From the NCBI GenBank assembly GCA_964440345.1, contig CAYTSA010000061.1:1-23732 (forward strand): a stretch of 23,732 nucleotides of DNA. Reading direction: 5' to 3'. Source of the DNA: CAYTSA01 sp964440345 (GTDB lineage Bacteria > Desulfobacterota > Desulfovibrionia > Desulfovibrionales > Desulfovibrionaceae). This document shows positions 1-8,958 of this stretch, piece by piece. Every line of letters starts with the position of its first letter. The stretch's first letter is position 1. The translations under genes were made by a program, and so were the position numbers. Under the pieces are notes generated by a model that was not told the DNA's origin, did not search any database, and saw only the letters and a list, made by a program, of their open reading frames with translations.

Positions 1-318
1 TTAATTAGAAGTGGTTGCTTGAGCTTAAAATTCTAACGTTGGGACACCAGTGAAAAATTATCCTTGCTGTGGTTACAGAAACTCCAGAATTCATACACAA
101 CAACTGAACAAAAGGCAACATAAATATAATAGTCTATTCATTAAAACTGAACTTGCGCCCCACTACCCCACAAAAAAAGCCCCTTTTCGGGGGCTTTTTC
201 TATACAACTTCAGCGAGTTATACGCGCATAAAAATATTTTATGCGCTCTCGTTTTTTCGACTTGTAATTTTTTTTCTGCGCTAGTCGCGGATTGCAAAGA
301 ACCTTTTTCAACAGTCTC
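1..318. other. Non-coding stretch downstream of rpoD
   Basis: No convincing gene is seen here. The short open frames have no ribosome-binding site or recognisable product. The only clear element is the hairpin terminator at 172-199. The stretch is AT-rich compared with the coding sequence that follows, and no tRNA-like cloverleaf was recognised. Confidence 0.6.
172..199. terminator. Bidirectional intrinsic terminator after rpoD
   Basis: A perfect 10-bp inverted repeat (AAAAAGCCCC at 174-183 and GGGGCTTTTT at 190-199) encloses a 6-base loop. An A-run at 172-178 and a T-run at 195-199 give a T-tract on either strand. Reading on the minus strand it lies about 120 bases past the rpoD stop and is the natural end of the rpsU-to-rpoD operon. 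It could also stop plus-strand transcription entering from the left. Confidence 0.85.
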
Positions 319-2083
<1,765 letters not shown>

Positions 2084-2091
<8 letters not shown>

Positions 2092-3925
2092 TGTGCCTCC
2101 GTAAGTTCTCTTGCAACGCCCTGAGCAGCTCCAGGCCGCCGCCGCCCTCATCCCGCAGCGCCGCTCGGACCGAATCGCGGTCCCGGCGGTTCTTCTCGAC
2201 TTCAATGCATTGGCAGACGGCCTCGAATTCCCGTCTGGCCGCCTCTTCCGCGTCCTCTTCTTCCGACAAGTCTTTGTGCGACATTCCAGCTTGCTCCCGG
2301 CATTGGACCCAGAATCGTTTGTCTTCCTCGGGCAGAGAGGCGAGAGCGCTGTCTCCGGCGCACACGGCTTGCCACAGACGGGCAGCCTGGTCGGAGGCCA
2401 GCAGCTCTTCCGCCCCCAGCTCTGCGAGGCGTGTGAGGTACTGGGGATTGCGTATGGCAAAGCTGAGAATGTCATTTTCCTTGCGTTGCCGGGTGTCTAT
2501 GGCGCCCGGAACCGGCCCGGCTTTTTTGCCGCGGCCAGGGTAGGGCCGTCGTTCCGGCCAACGGCCCGCATGCGGCGGTCCTTCGTCCAGAAAGGCTTGT
2601 GGCCCGTCATGGGCCTGCCGCCCTTGCCCCGGGTTCTGCGCGTTTCTGGCGCTAGCCAGCGCCCGGCGCAGTTCGCCTTCAGCCAGGCCCAGCCCGCCGG
2701 CAATGCGTGGGATGTAATAGGACAGCAATTCAGGATTGCCCAGTTTTTTCACAAAATTCTTTGCCCACTCCAGCATTTCCTTGGGTGAAAAATCTGCAGC
2801 CGCCGTCTTCATACAAAAGTCCAACCCGTCTGGCGCGCTGTCCGACAGCGCCTGCAGGGCGCTGGCTCCCTGTGCATGCAGCAGGCTGTCAGCGTCTTCG
2901 CCTTCCGGCATCAACACCACACGACAGTTCATGCCTGTGGAGAGCACCATTTCCGCGCTGCGCAAGGCCGCCTTGCGGCCGGCGTTGTCCCCGTCAAAGA
3001 GCAGGTCCACAGCCGAGCAAAAGCCGGCCAGCCGCTTCACCTGGTTCTGGGTCAGGGCCGTGCCGAGCACGCCGCAGGCGTTTTCAAACCCGTACTGATG
3101 CAAGGTGATCACGTCCACATACCCTTCTGTAAGCAGGGCCCGCCGGCTTTGCGACACAGCTTTGCGGGCTTGGGCCAGGCCGTACAGATGGTCGCCCTTG
3201 GTGTATATGGGCGACTCCGTGGAGTTGATGTATTTAGGCGCATTCTCGTCTGGGGCGATGATGCGGCCGCCAAACGCGACCACCTGGTTGGACAGGCTGA
3301 CAATGGGGAAGATGAGCCTGTCGCGGAATCTGTCATACACCTTGCCTTTTTCGCTGCGGGCCAGCAGCCCGGCGTCAACCGCTTCGGCCTGCGTGTAGCC
3401 TTGACGTATAAGAAACTCTTCCAAATCGTGCCACGAGCCCGCAGCCCAGCCCAGACCGAACTGCTCTACGATCTCCGGGCTCATGCGCCGGTTGGCCAAA
3501 TAGTCCTGGCAGGTTTTGCCCACAGGCTGGCCCAGATTCTCCCGGAACCGGCGCGCTGCCAGTTCGTACATTTCGCGCACCCGGCGCTTGGTTTCGCGCT
3601 CCTGCTTTTCCTTGGGGCTGGGCGGTTTGCCTGGGGTCAGGGCCACCCCGGCTTCCTGCGCCAGCTGCTCCAGTGCGTCGCGAAACTCCAAGCCGTTGAT
3701 GCGGCGGTAAAAATCTATTACGTCCCCGGCGGCTTGGCACCCAAAGCAGTAATAAAAGCCCTCTTCCGGATTCACAGAAAACGACGGCTTTGTCTCCTGA
3801 TGAAAAGGACACGGCGCCACCCAGCGATGCCCAGCCTGGCGCAAATCCACATAGCGGCGCACCAGCTCAACCATATCCAGCCGGGCTTTTATTTCTTGAA
3901 TTGCGTCGCCGTCTCTTTGCGCCAT
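2084..3925 (-). CDS. dnaG: DNA primase DnaG
   Basis: Primase that makes RNA primers at the replication fork; 613 residues, normal for the family. The N-terminal CHC2 zinc-binding module is present with C39, H42, C60 and C63. The catalytic core has RFRDRLIFPI (199-208), and the TOPRIM domain has EGYVD (267-271) and DGDNAG (311-316), whose acidic residues bind metal. The C-terminal part (about 440-613) is less conserved and, by family knowledge, contacts the DnaB helicase. The ATG at 3925 has only a weak ribosome-binding site. A 98-base gap separates the gene from mutS2; its stop overlaps the rpoD start. Operon position next to rpoD is the classical one. Confidence 0.97.
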
Positions 3926-3965
3926 CGGTCAGCTACTTGAATTTGTTTATAGTTTCAGACAAAAT

Positions 3966-3990
3966 ACACAGAAAAACAACATTTCTGTGT
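3966..3990 (-). promoter_or_regulatory. Hairpin in the mutS2-dnaG gap
   Basis: A perfect 9-bp inverted repeat, ACACAGAAA (3966-3974) with TTTCTGTGT (3982-3990), has a 7-base loop. Read on the minus strand it is followed by ATTTTG, too short a T-run for a strong terminator. A good -10-like TATAAA lies further downstream but without a recognisable -35. It may be a weak attenuator, an RNA-processing site or part of an internal dnaG promoter; the sequence alone does not decide. Confidence 0.35.
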
Positions 3991-4023
3991 CATTTATGCG
4001 GCAAGATCGCCGACTGGAGCGTT

Positions 4024-6360
4024 CTACTTCAGCGCCACCACGGTCATGCCGTCGCCGCCGCGCTCCTCGTTTGCCAGCCCGAAATCAGCCACAGCCGGGA
4101 AATTCCGCAAAAAGTCATGCACTTCCTTGCGTAACGCGCCTGTGCCGCGGCCGTGGACCACTTCCACTTGCGACACGTTGCGCAGCAGAGCCCGGTCCAG
4201 CTCGCCGGCCAGCCGGCTCACTGCGGCGTCAGCCCTCAGGCCGCGCAAATCCACTGACAAGGAACCGCCGTTCCCAGCCGCTTTGCCCGGCGGATCATCT
4301 GCCGCCCGGGGCTTGCGGAGCTGGTCCCCGCCGGCGTTTTCTCCAGGCTCCACGTCATGCAGCCCGGCCCACATGGCCACCCCGTTCAGGTCCACCTTCA
4401 CCCTGTTGCGCTTGGGATCCAGCTCTTCCACCCGGCCAGGCTTGGACCATGGCAAATACTGCACAGCCATGCCTTTTTCCAGGCCGTCAAAGGTCAGCTC
4501 CCGGGCGGCGCCGCGTTTTTCCGGGGCGTTGCCTTTGGCTACGGCCTGCTTGCGGGTTTCGGCCAGCTCGCGCATGGCCTGCTTGTGGGTGATCTTGTCC
4601 TGCTTCCAGCGACGCATGATGTCCTGGGACGCCGCTTTCAGCTCTCGTACCAGGGCGTCCCGCTCCCGTTCAAAGCGTTCGCGCTGCTTCGCCCGGTCGC
4701 GTTCCAACTTTCGTTTTTCGGCCCGCAGTTTCTCAAGCTCATTTTCCCGGGCCACAGCCAGTTCATTGAGCCGGTCCAGGGTCTTGCCGGCGTCCTCTCC
4801 GTCCAGCAACAAATAGCTTTCCGCCCGGCTGAGCACCTCTGCCGGCAGGCCGTGATCCCGAGCCACGTCCAGGGCCTGGCTGGCGCCCACCTGGTCCAGA
4901 CCAAGCTTGTAGAGCGGCTTTTTTGACTGCGGGTCAAAAAGCACGCAGGCGGCCCGCAGCTCTTTTTTGGCCAGGGCGTAGGCCTTCAGAGCCGGAAAAT
5001 GCGTTGCCGCAGCCAGCCAAGCGCCGCGCTCGAACAGCTCGTCCAGCACTGCCTGGGCCAGGGCCGCGCCCTGGGCCGGATCGGTGCCGGCGCCAAATTC
5101 GTCTAGAATGACCAGCGTGCGGGAGTCCACGCGGTCCCAGGCCTTGCTCAAATGCGTTATCTGGGCCGTAAAGGTGGACACATGATCTTCCAGACTCTGC
5201 TCGTCGCCCAAAAAAACGAACAGCGTGTCCCAGGCTGGCAGCGAGCTGCCCTCAGCCGCAGGCACAGGCAGCCCGGAGCGAGCCATAAGCGCGCACAGTC
5301 CCAGGGTTTTCAAACACACGGTCTTGCCGCCGGCGTTGCCGCCGCTGATAAGCAGGCCGCGCTGCTCGTCGCTGAGGACCACGTCTATGGGCGTCACGTT
5401 CCAGCCGGAGGCGGCCAGCACAGGATGCCGGGCGTCCAGCAACCGCAGAGGCGCGTCTGGCCCTATCTCCAGCGGCCGGGCGTCCAGTTCTGCTGCGTAG
5501 GCGACCTTGGCCAGGAGCACGTCCAGGTCCACCAAGGCTTCATAAGCAGCCTGGGCGGCCTGCTGCTCGTCTGTGACCAGGGAGGTGAGGAACCGCAGCG
5601 CCTCGCGCTCGGCCTCGCGCTCCTCCTGCTTAAGCTCCTGCAGCTCGTTGTTCAGGTCAACCAAAAACAGCGGCTCGAAATAGCAGGTCTCCCCTGTCTG
5701 GGAGTAGTCGTGGATAATGCCCTTGGCCCGGCCCTTAAAATTCGACTTGAGCGGGAGCACGTAGCGGTCTGAGGAGATGGTGATGAACTCGTCCTGCAAA
5801 TATTGGGAAAGGTTCTGCTCGCCCACAAATTCCTTGACCCGTCGGGTGCATTGCTGATGGATGCGGCGGATTTCCCGTCGCGCAGAGAGCAGCTCCGGCG
5901 TTGCCTCGTCCTTGAGCGCTCCCTCCTGGGACAGACACCGGGACAGGCCGGCCCAGACTCGCTGCGGCCAGGGGGCGTCGTAAAAGGCGTGCAGCAGCAG
6001 GGGCCAGCGAGCCTTGTCTCTGGCTTCCGGGTCCATGTCTGCAGCCAGCGCCTGTTGCGCGTTTTTCACTTGAGCCAGTACCTGCCGCAGGGCAAACAAG
6101 GCGTCCAGGTCCAGCACGCCCCTGCCCTCGTCCAGATAGACGAACAGACCGTCCAAAGAGGGAAAAGAGGGAAGCGCGAAGCCGGAAAAGGCGACCCAAT
6201 CCTGGGCCTGAAGCAGTAAAGCGTGCTGCGCGCGCGCCTGGTCCAAGTCCATGGGCTGCAGCGCGAGCAACCTCGCCGCCCCAGGCTCGGAAACAGCGGC
6301 GCCAGCCGCCTTTTCCAAAACCTTGGGCCACTCTAAAAGCTGTAGCGTGCGTGCATCCAT
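4024..6360 (-). CDS. mutS2: MutS2 family endonuclease/ATPase with Smr domain
   Basis: MutS2 protein, 778 residues, a usual full length. It lacks the mismatch-recognition domains of MutS1 and starts directly with the core/lever region. The ATPase has Walker A SGGNAGGKT (339-347) and Walker B LVILDEFGAGTDP (416-428). A long charged coiled coil follows (about 525-605), then a KOW-like segment, and a C-terminal Smr domain (703-778) with DLRG (704-707) and HGRGTGALR (736-744). Family members suppress homologous recombination or act on branched DNA and, in some Gram-positives, split stalled ribosomes; which applies here is not shown. It starts 10 bases after the yqeY stop, without a clear ribosome-binding site, so translation is probably coupled. 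Confidence 0.95.
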   Translation of the reverse strand: MDARTLQLLEWPKVLEKAAGAAVSEPGAARLLALQPMDLDQARAQHALLLQAQDWVAFSGFALPSFPSLDGLFVYLDEGRGVLDLDALFALRQVLAQVKNAQQALAADMDPEARDKARWPLLLHAFYDAPWPQRVWAGLSRCLSQEGALKDEATPELLSARREIRRIHQQCTRRVKEFVGEQNLSQYLQDEFITISSDRYVLPLKSNFKGRAKGIIHDYSQTGETCYFEPLFLVDLNNELQELKQEEREAEREALRFLTSLVTDEQQAAQAAYEALVDLDVLLAKVAYAAELDARPLEIGPDAPLRLLDARHPVLAASGWNVTPIDVVLSDEQRGLLISGGNAGGKTVCLKTLGLCALMARSGLPVPAAEGSSLPAWDTLFVFLGDEQSLEDHVSTFTAQITHLSKAWDRVDSRTLVILDEFGAGTDPAQGAALAQAVLDELFERGAWLAAATHFPALKAYALAKKELRAACVLFDPQSKKPLYKLGLDQVGASQALDVARDHGLPAEVLSRAESYLLLDGEDAGKTLDRLNELAVARENELEKLRAEKRKLERDRAKQRERFERERDALVRELKAASQDIMRRWKQDKITHKQAMRELAETRKQAVAKGNAPEKRGAARELTFDGLEKGMAVQYLPWSKPGRVEELDPKRNRVKVDLNGVAMWAGLHDVEPGENAGGDQLRKPRAADDPPGKAAGNGGSLSVDLRGLRADAAVSRLAGELDRALLRNVSQVEVVHGRGTGALRKEVHDFLRNFPAVADFGLANEERGGDGMTVVALK

Positions 6361-6370
6361 GTACGTTTCG

Positions 6371-6817
6371 TCAGGGCGCCAGCCGGGACTTGACCATGGC
6401 GCTGGCCTCTTTGCCGTCCATACGGCCCTTGTACTGTTGCATCAGGGCGGACATAACCTTGCCCATGTCTTGGGGGCCGGCGGGGCTGGTCTGGTGAATG
6501 GCCTGTTCCACTGCAGCTGAAAGCTCTTCTGTGGTTAGCAGCGCCGGCAAGTATTGCTTGATGACGGCGGCTTCTGCTTTTTCTTTGCGGGCCAATTCGT
6601 CTCTGCCGGCTTTTTCAAATTGTTCTGCAGCTTCCACCCTCTGCTTGAGCTGCTTGTTCAGAATATCAAGCACCTGCTGTTCGTCAGGCTCCTGGCCCAA
6701 GTCCACCTGCCTATTCTTGATGGCGGCTTTGAGCATGCGCAAGACCCCGACCACGTCAGACTGCTTGGCCTTGTATGCAGCGATGTACTCTTTTTCTATA
6801 CGGGAAAGCGTGCTCAT
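6371..6817 (-). CDS. yqeY: GatB/YqeY domain protein
   Basis: Small all-helical protein of 148 residues if translation begins at the ATG at 6817; an in-frame GTG at 6823 would add two residues. It has the family pattern of an N-terminal basic helix (VLRMLKAAIKNRQVD), a central charged segment (AAEQFEKAGRDELARKEKAE) and the C-terminal YLPALLTTEEL and GKVMSALM motifs. The domain is shared with the tRNA-binding tail of GatB, the amidotransferase subunit, but a stand-alone YqeY has no established reaction. It sits between rpsU and mutS2 in the operon, 111 bases after rpsU and behind a hairpin that may limit its expression. Confidence 0.9.
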   Translation of the reverse strand: MSTLSRIEKEYIAAYKAKQSDVVGVLRMLKAAIKNRQVDLGQEPDEQQVLDILNKQLKQRVEAAEQFEKAGRDELARKEKAEAAVIKQYLPALLTTEELSAAVEQAIHQTSPAGPQDMGKVMSALMQQYKGRMDGKEASAMVKSRLAP

Positions 6818-6889
6818 ATCCACACCAGTTAAGCACTGTATACGCAGCGGTCAACTGCCGGAATGCAGGAGAAATGACAGATAAAGACC

Positions 6890-6925
6890 CAGAAGAAAAC
6901 GGGGCCGGACACAAAGCACGGCCCC
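6890..6925 (-). terminator. Intrinsic terminator/attenuator between rpsU and yqeY
   Basis: On the minus strand a 7-bp perfect GC stem (GGGGCCG and CGGCCCC, 6919-6925 and 6901-6907) with an 11-base loop is followed by GTTTTCTTCT. It lies only 9 bases after the rpsU stop and before yqeY, so it can terminate most transcripts after rpsU. By analogy with the attenuator between rpsU and dnaG in E. coli, this would let the ribosomal protein be made in excess over primase and sigma factor. Confidence 0.65.
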
Positions 6926-6934
6926 TATCAAATG

Positions 6935-7135
6935 CTACATCAAGTTCATTTTGCGCATTTTTTTCATCAGCCGCTTACGCGCGGCGGCTTTCTTTTTCTT
7001 GCGCATCACGCTCGGTTTTTCGTAGTGTTGGCGCTTTTTCAGTTCAGACAAGATGCCGGCTTTTTCCACCTGCTTCTTGAACCGGCGCAGCCCGACTTCA
7101 AAGTTGTCGCCAGAATCGAGATATACTCCAGGCAC
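6935..7135 (-). CDS. rpsU: 30S ribosomal protein S21
   Basis: Short, very basic S21, 66 residues, from PGVYLDSGDNFEVGLRRFKK to a lysine/arginine-rich tail (RKKKKAAARKRLMKKMRKM). S21 is part of the 30S platform and helps mRNA base-pair with 16S rRNA. The start is the GTG at 7135: a strong GGAGG lies 8 bases upstream. An earlier in-frame GTG at 7144 overlaps that same ribosome-binding site and is therefore unlikely. It is the first gene of the macromolecular-synthesis operon and has its own promoter at 7216-7244. Confidence 0.95.
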   Translation of the reverse strand: MPGVYLDSGDNFEVGLRRFKKQVEKAGILSELKKRQHYEKPSVMRKKKKAAARKRLMKKMRKMNLM

Positions 7136-7157
7136 AGTGCTCACCTCCTCAATGGGC

Positions 7158-7220
7158 CAGAATTATTCCACCTTCACGCACGTCAAGCGACGGAACGGCC
7201 TCAAGAGAGCAGAATTATTT
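7158..7220. repeat. Direct repeat in the rpsU leader/promoter
   Basis: CAGAATTATT occurs at 7158-7167 and again at 7210-7219, 52 bases apart, with further partial similarity on both sides (CCACCT and TACCTC). On the minus strand each copy reads AATAATTCTG. The upstream copy forms the edge of the promoter -10; the other follows a TTGACG at 7181-7186 at a poor spacing. It may be a duplicated promoter element or an operator. Confidence 0.45.
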
Positions 7221-7244
7221 ACCTCACAGGGCCGCCTTTGGCAA
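7216..7244 (-). promoter_or_regulatory. Sigma70 promoter of the rpsU-yqeY-mutS2-dnaG-rpoD operon
   Basis: On the minus strand, -35 TTGCCA (7239-7244), a 17-base spacer and -10 TAAATA (7216-7221). Predicted transcription start is near 7209, giving a leader of about 74 bases before the rpsU GTG. It lies directly downstream of the terminator that closes the preceding transcript, as expected for an independent promoter. Confidence 0.65.
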
Positions 7245-7259
7245 GCATTTTATACACAG

Positions 7260-7303
7260 AAAAAAGAAAAGATTTGCCGCCGGAGTCAGCAAACGCCGGC
7301 GGC
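7260..7303 (-). terminator. Intrinsic terminator after the HU/small membrane protein transcript
   Basis: An 8-bp perfect stem (GCCGCCGG at 7276-7283 with CCGGCGGC at 7296-7303) and a 12-base loop are followed on the minus strand by AAATCTTTTCTTTTTT (complement of 7260-7275). It separates the hup transcript from the rpsU promoter. Confidence 0.75.
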
Positions 7304-7493
7304 GATGGAGCTATAGACAAGAGCGATGCAGAGGGGCGCGCATAAGAAAAGGAACGCCGCGAGAGCAACGATTCCGCTTCGCAGTGAAGCCATTGAGAAA
7401 TCAGTGCACTCACAGCGCCTGCGTATGAGCAGCCCTGCAAACGCTTCGTGCGCTAGAACGAGGCGCGGCCATTGACCCCTGCCGCACTGAGCC

Positions 7494-7694
7494 CTAGTGC
7501 GCTGCGTGGTGGTCGCCGCCGCCGCAACGGTGTTCGATAATCGTCTTCAAAACGACTATGCCCACTCCCGTGCCGACAATTCCCAGCGCCAGATATAAAA
7601 CACCGAAGAAGATGGCGTGGTCAGGCATCCACCACGGGATGTCCCAGGGCAGCATGCTGTGCAGCGTTTCGCCGTGCTTGACAAATTCAATCAT
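7494..7694 (-). CDS. Small single-span membrane protein, function unknown
   Basis: A 66-residue protein that I do not recognise as a named family. It has a tryptophan-rich amphipathic N-terminal part (LPWDIPWWMPDH), one strong membrane span (about residues 28-51, FFGVLYLALGIVGTGVGIVVLKTI) with small-residue GxxGxG packing motifs, and a histidine-rich, glycine-containing C-terminus (EHRCGGGDHHAAH) with one cysteine that could bind a metal. The ATG at 7694 has GGAGG 5 bases upstream, so it is very probably translated. It begins 21 bases after the HU stop and ends before the terminator at 7260-7303, so it is co-transcribed with HU. A role as a small accessory subunit of a membrane complex is possible but only a guess. 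Confidence 0.75.
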   Translation of the reverse strand: MIEFVKHGETLHSMLPWDIPWWMPDHAIFFGVLYLALGIVGTGVGIVVLKTIIEHRCGGGDHHAAH

Positions 7695-7715
7695 ACAAGC
7701 CTCCGTAAAAGATGT

Positions 7716-7988
7716 TTACTTAACGGCGTCTTTGAGCAGCTTGCCCGGACGAAATTTTACCACTTTGGAGGCGGGAATGGTGATTTCAGCGCCAGTTTGC
7801 GGATTACGGCCTTTGCGTTCCTTGCGGGTTTCCACAGCAAAGGTGCCGAAGCCGGTCAGCGTCAGCTTGCCGTCTTTCACCAGAGTGGTTTCCACTGCGT
7901 CAATAAACGCGTTCAAAGAGCGCTCTGCGTCAGCTTTCGTCAGATTGGCTTTCTCAGCAATTTTTTCTACCAGATCAGCCTTGGTCAT
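7716..7988 (-). CDS. hup: DNA-binding protein HU
   Basis: Histone-like nucleoid protein, 90 residues, starting MTKADLVEKIAEKANLTKAD. The beta-arm consensus is complete: GFGTFAVETRKERKGRNPQTG followed by IPASKVVKFRPGKLLKDAV, with the intercalating proline in RNPQTG. HU dimers bend and compact DNA. The ATG at 7988 is preferred over one six codons earlier because a GAGGAGGAG ribosome-binding site precedes it. A 154-base gap separates it from rsmA upstream; I found no strong promoter there. Confidence 0.96.
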   Translation of the reverse strand: MTKADLVEKIAEKANLTKADAERSLNAFIDAVETTLVKDGKLTLTGFGTFAVETRKERKGRNPQTGAEITIPASKVVKFRPGKLLKDAVK

Positions 7989-8033
7989 CAGCCATCTCCT
8001 CCTCATAAAGGTTTGTTATTCCCCAATGGTCTT

Positions 8034-8053
8034 CTGCGGTTAGTCATCCGCAG
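8034..8053 (-). promoter_or_regulatory. Hairpin upstream of the HU gene
   Basis: Inverted repeat CTGCGG (8034-8039) and CCGCAG (8048-8053) with an 8-base loop lies about 45 bases upstream of the HU start, probably in its 5' leader or promoter region. It has no T-run, so it is not a terminator. Confidence 0.3.
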
Positions 8054-8142
8054 CACAACGCAGCGCAAACAAAGCGCCGGCCGGCAAGGCAGCCTTACGT
8101 TGATCACGTCAGACCGGTTCAAACCAATTTTTCGCGTCAAAG

Positions 8143-8958
8143 TCAAGAAGGAAAACATTTTTCACAGTGCAAAGAGAGGGTTTGAAACGTCTGCGGAGCT
8201 ACGTTTTCCGGACGGTCCGCAGCGTTCAAACCAGCATCCCGCAAAACCATTTCGACCTCTAACGACCAACAACCCTTAAGTATATTTGCCAACTGTTTTC
8301 GCCTCTTCGAAAAACATCCTTTCAACAATAGACTCAATGCTGCAGGCGAAAAATGTACAGACATTTTTTCCAGGGGCTCCAGGGAAACGACCATGGAGTC
8401 CACCTTGGGCCGGGGCCGAAACACCTGAGGCCCGACCACGAATTCTTTGCGGACATGGCAAAAAGACTGCACCCACACGCTTAATGCGCCGTATATCTTG
8501 CTTCCCGGCCCCGCTGTCAGCCGTTGGCCTACTTCTTTTTGCACCATGAACACCGCCCGCTGAAAGCGGCGGCTCCGGGAGCAGATATCCCACAGCATGG
8601 GCGAGGCGACATTGTACGGAAGGTTCCCAACCAGCTTCCACCTGCCTGGTGCAACGTCCAGCCCTTCCCAGCAAAACTGTAGTGCGTCTGCGTTGGCCAC
8701 AGCCAGCTCTGGCCAGCGTTGTTTCAACTGCGGCGCAAGCTCGCGGTCCTTTTCCAGAGCCGCCGTCACGCAGCCCGCCTCCAGCAGCCAGCGGGTCAAG
8801 GCCCCCTGGCCGGGGCCAATTTCCAAAACTCTGTCGCCTGGCGCAGGGCCGAGCGCCTGGATGATGCGCCGGGCCGTATTCTGGTCCTGCAGAAAATTCT
8901 GCCCCAGGCTGCGCTTGGGGCCGGAGAAACCAGCGTTTCCCGCCTCACTCCTGGCCAT
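8143..8958 (-). CDS. rsmA: 16S rRNA dimethyladenosine transferase RsmA (KsgA)
   Basis: Methylates two adjacent adenines near the 3' end of 16S rRNA using S-adenosylmethionine, a late check in 30S assembly. From the ATG at 8958 it has 271 residues, normal size. Motifs: SLGQNFL (17-23), SAM-binding EIGPGQG (46-52), acidic E69 for the ribose, D91 for adenine, and the catalytic NLPYN (112-116), then the family's C-terminal domain (VFRPRPKVDS, FSKRRKQL). An upstream ATG at 8973 is possible but lacks a ribosome-binding site. The start overlaps the end of otsA by 14 bases, so the two are co-transcribed and probably coupled. Confidence 0.95.
   Translation of the reverse strand: MARSEAGNAGFSGPKRSLGQNFLQDQNTARRIIQALGPAPGDRVLEIGPGQGALTRWLLEAGCVTAALEKDRELAPQLKQRWPELAVANADALQFCWEGLDVAPGRWKLVGNLPYNVASPMLWDICSRSRRFQRAVFMVQKEVGQRLTAGPGSKIYGALSVWVQSFCHVRKEFVVGPQVFRPRPKVDSMVVSLEPLEKMSVHFSPAALSLLLKGCFSKRRKQLANILKGCWSLEVEMVLRDAGLNAADRPENVAPQTFQTLSLHCEKCFPS

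Larger units (their letters stand above)
7145..7493. other. Non-coding stretch between rpsU and the small membrane protein gene
   Basis: This gap holds the rpsU operon promoter (7216-7244) and the terminator of the upstream HU transcript (7260-7303). In 7304-7493 I see no gene, no strong hairpin and no recognised RNA. Confidence 0.6.

Noticed and set aside
2876..3940. 354-residue plus-strand frame opposite dnaG
   Set aside because: Shadow of the primase gene; no domain and no translation signal.
6371..6817. GatB subunit of the tRNA-dependent amidotransferase
   Set aside because: Only the small YqeY-like domain is present, without the GatB kinase-like core; glnS in the same window charges tRNA-Gln directly.
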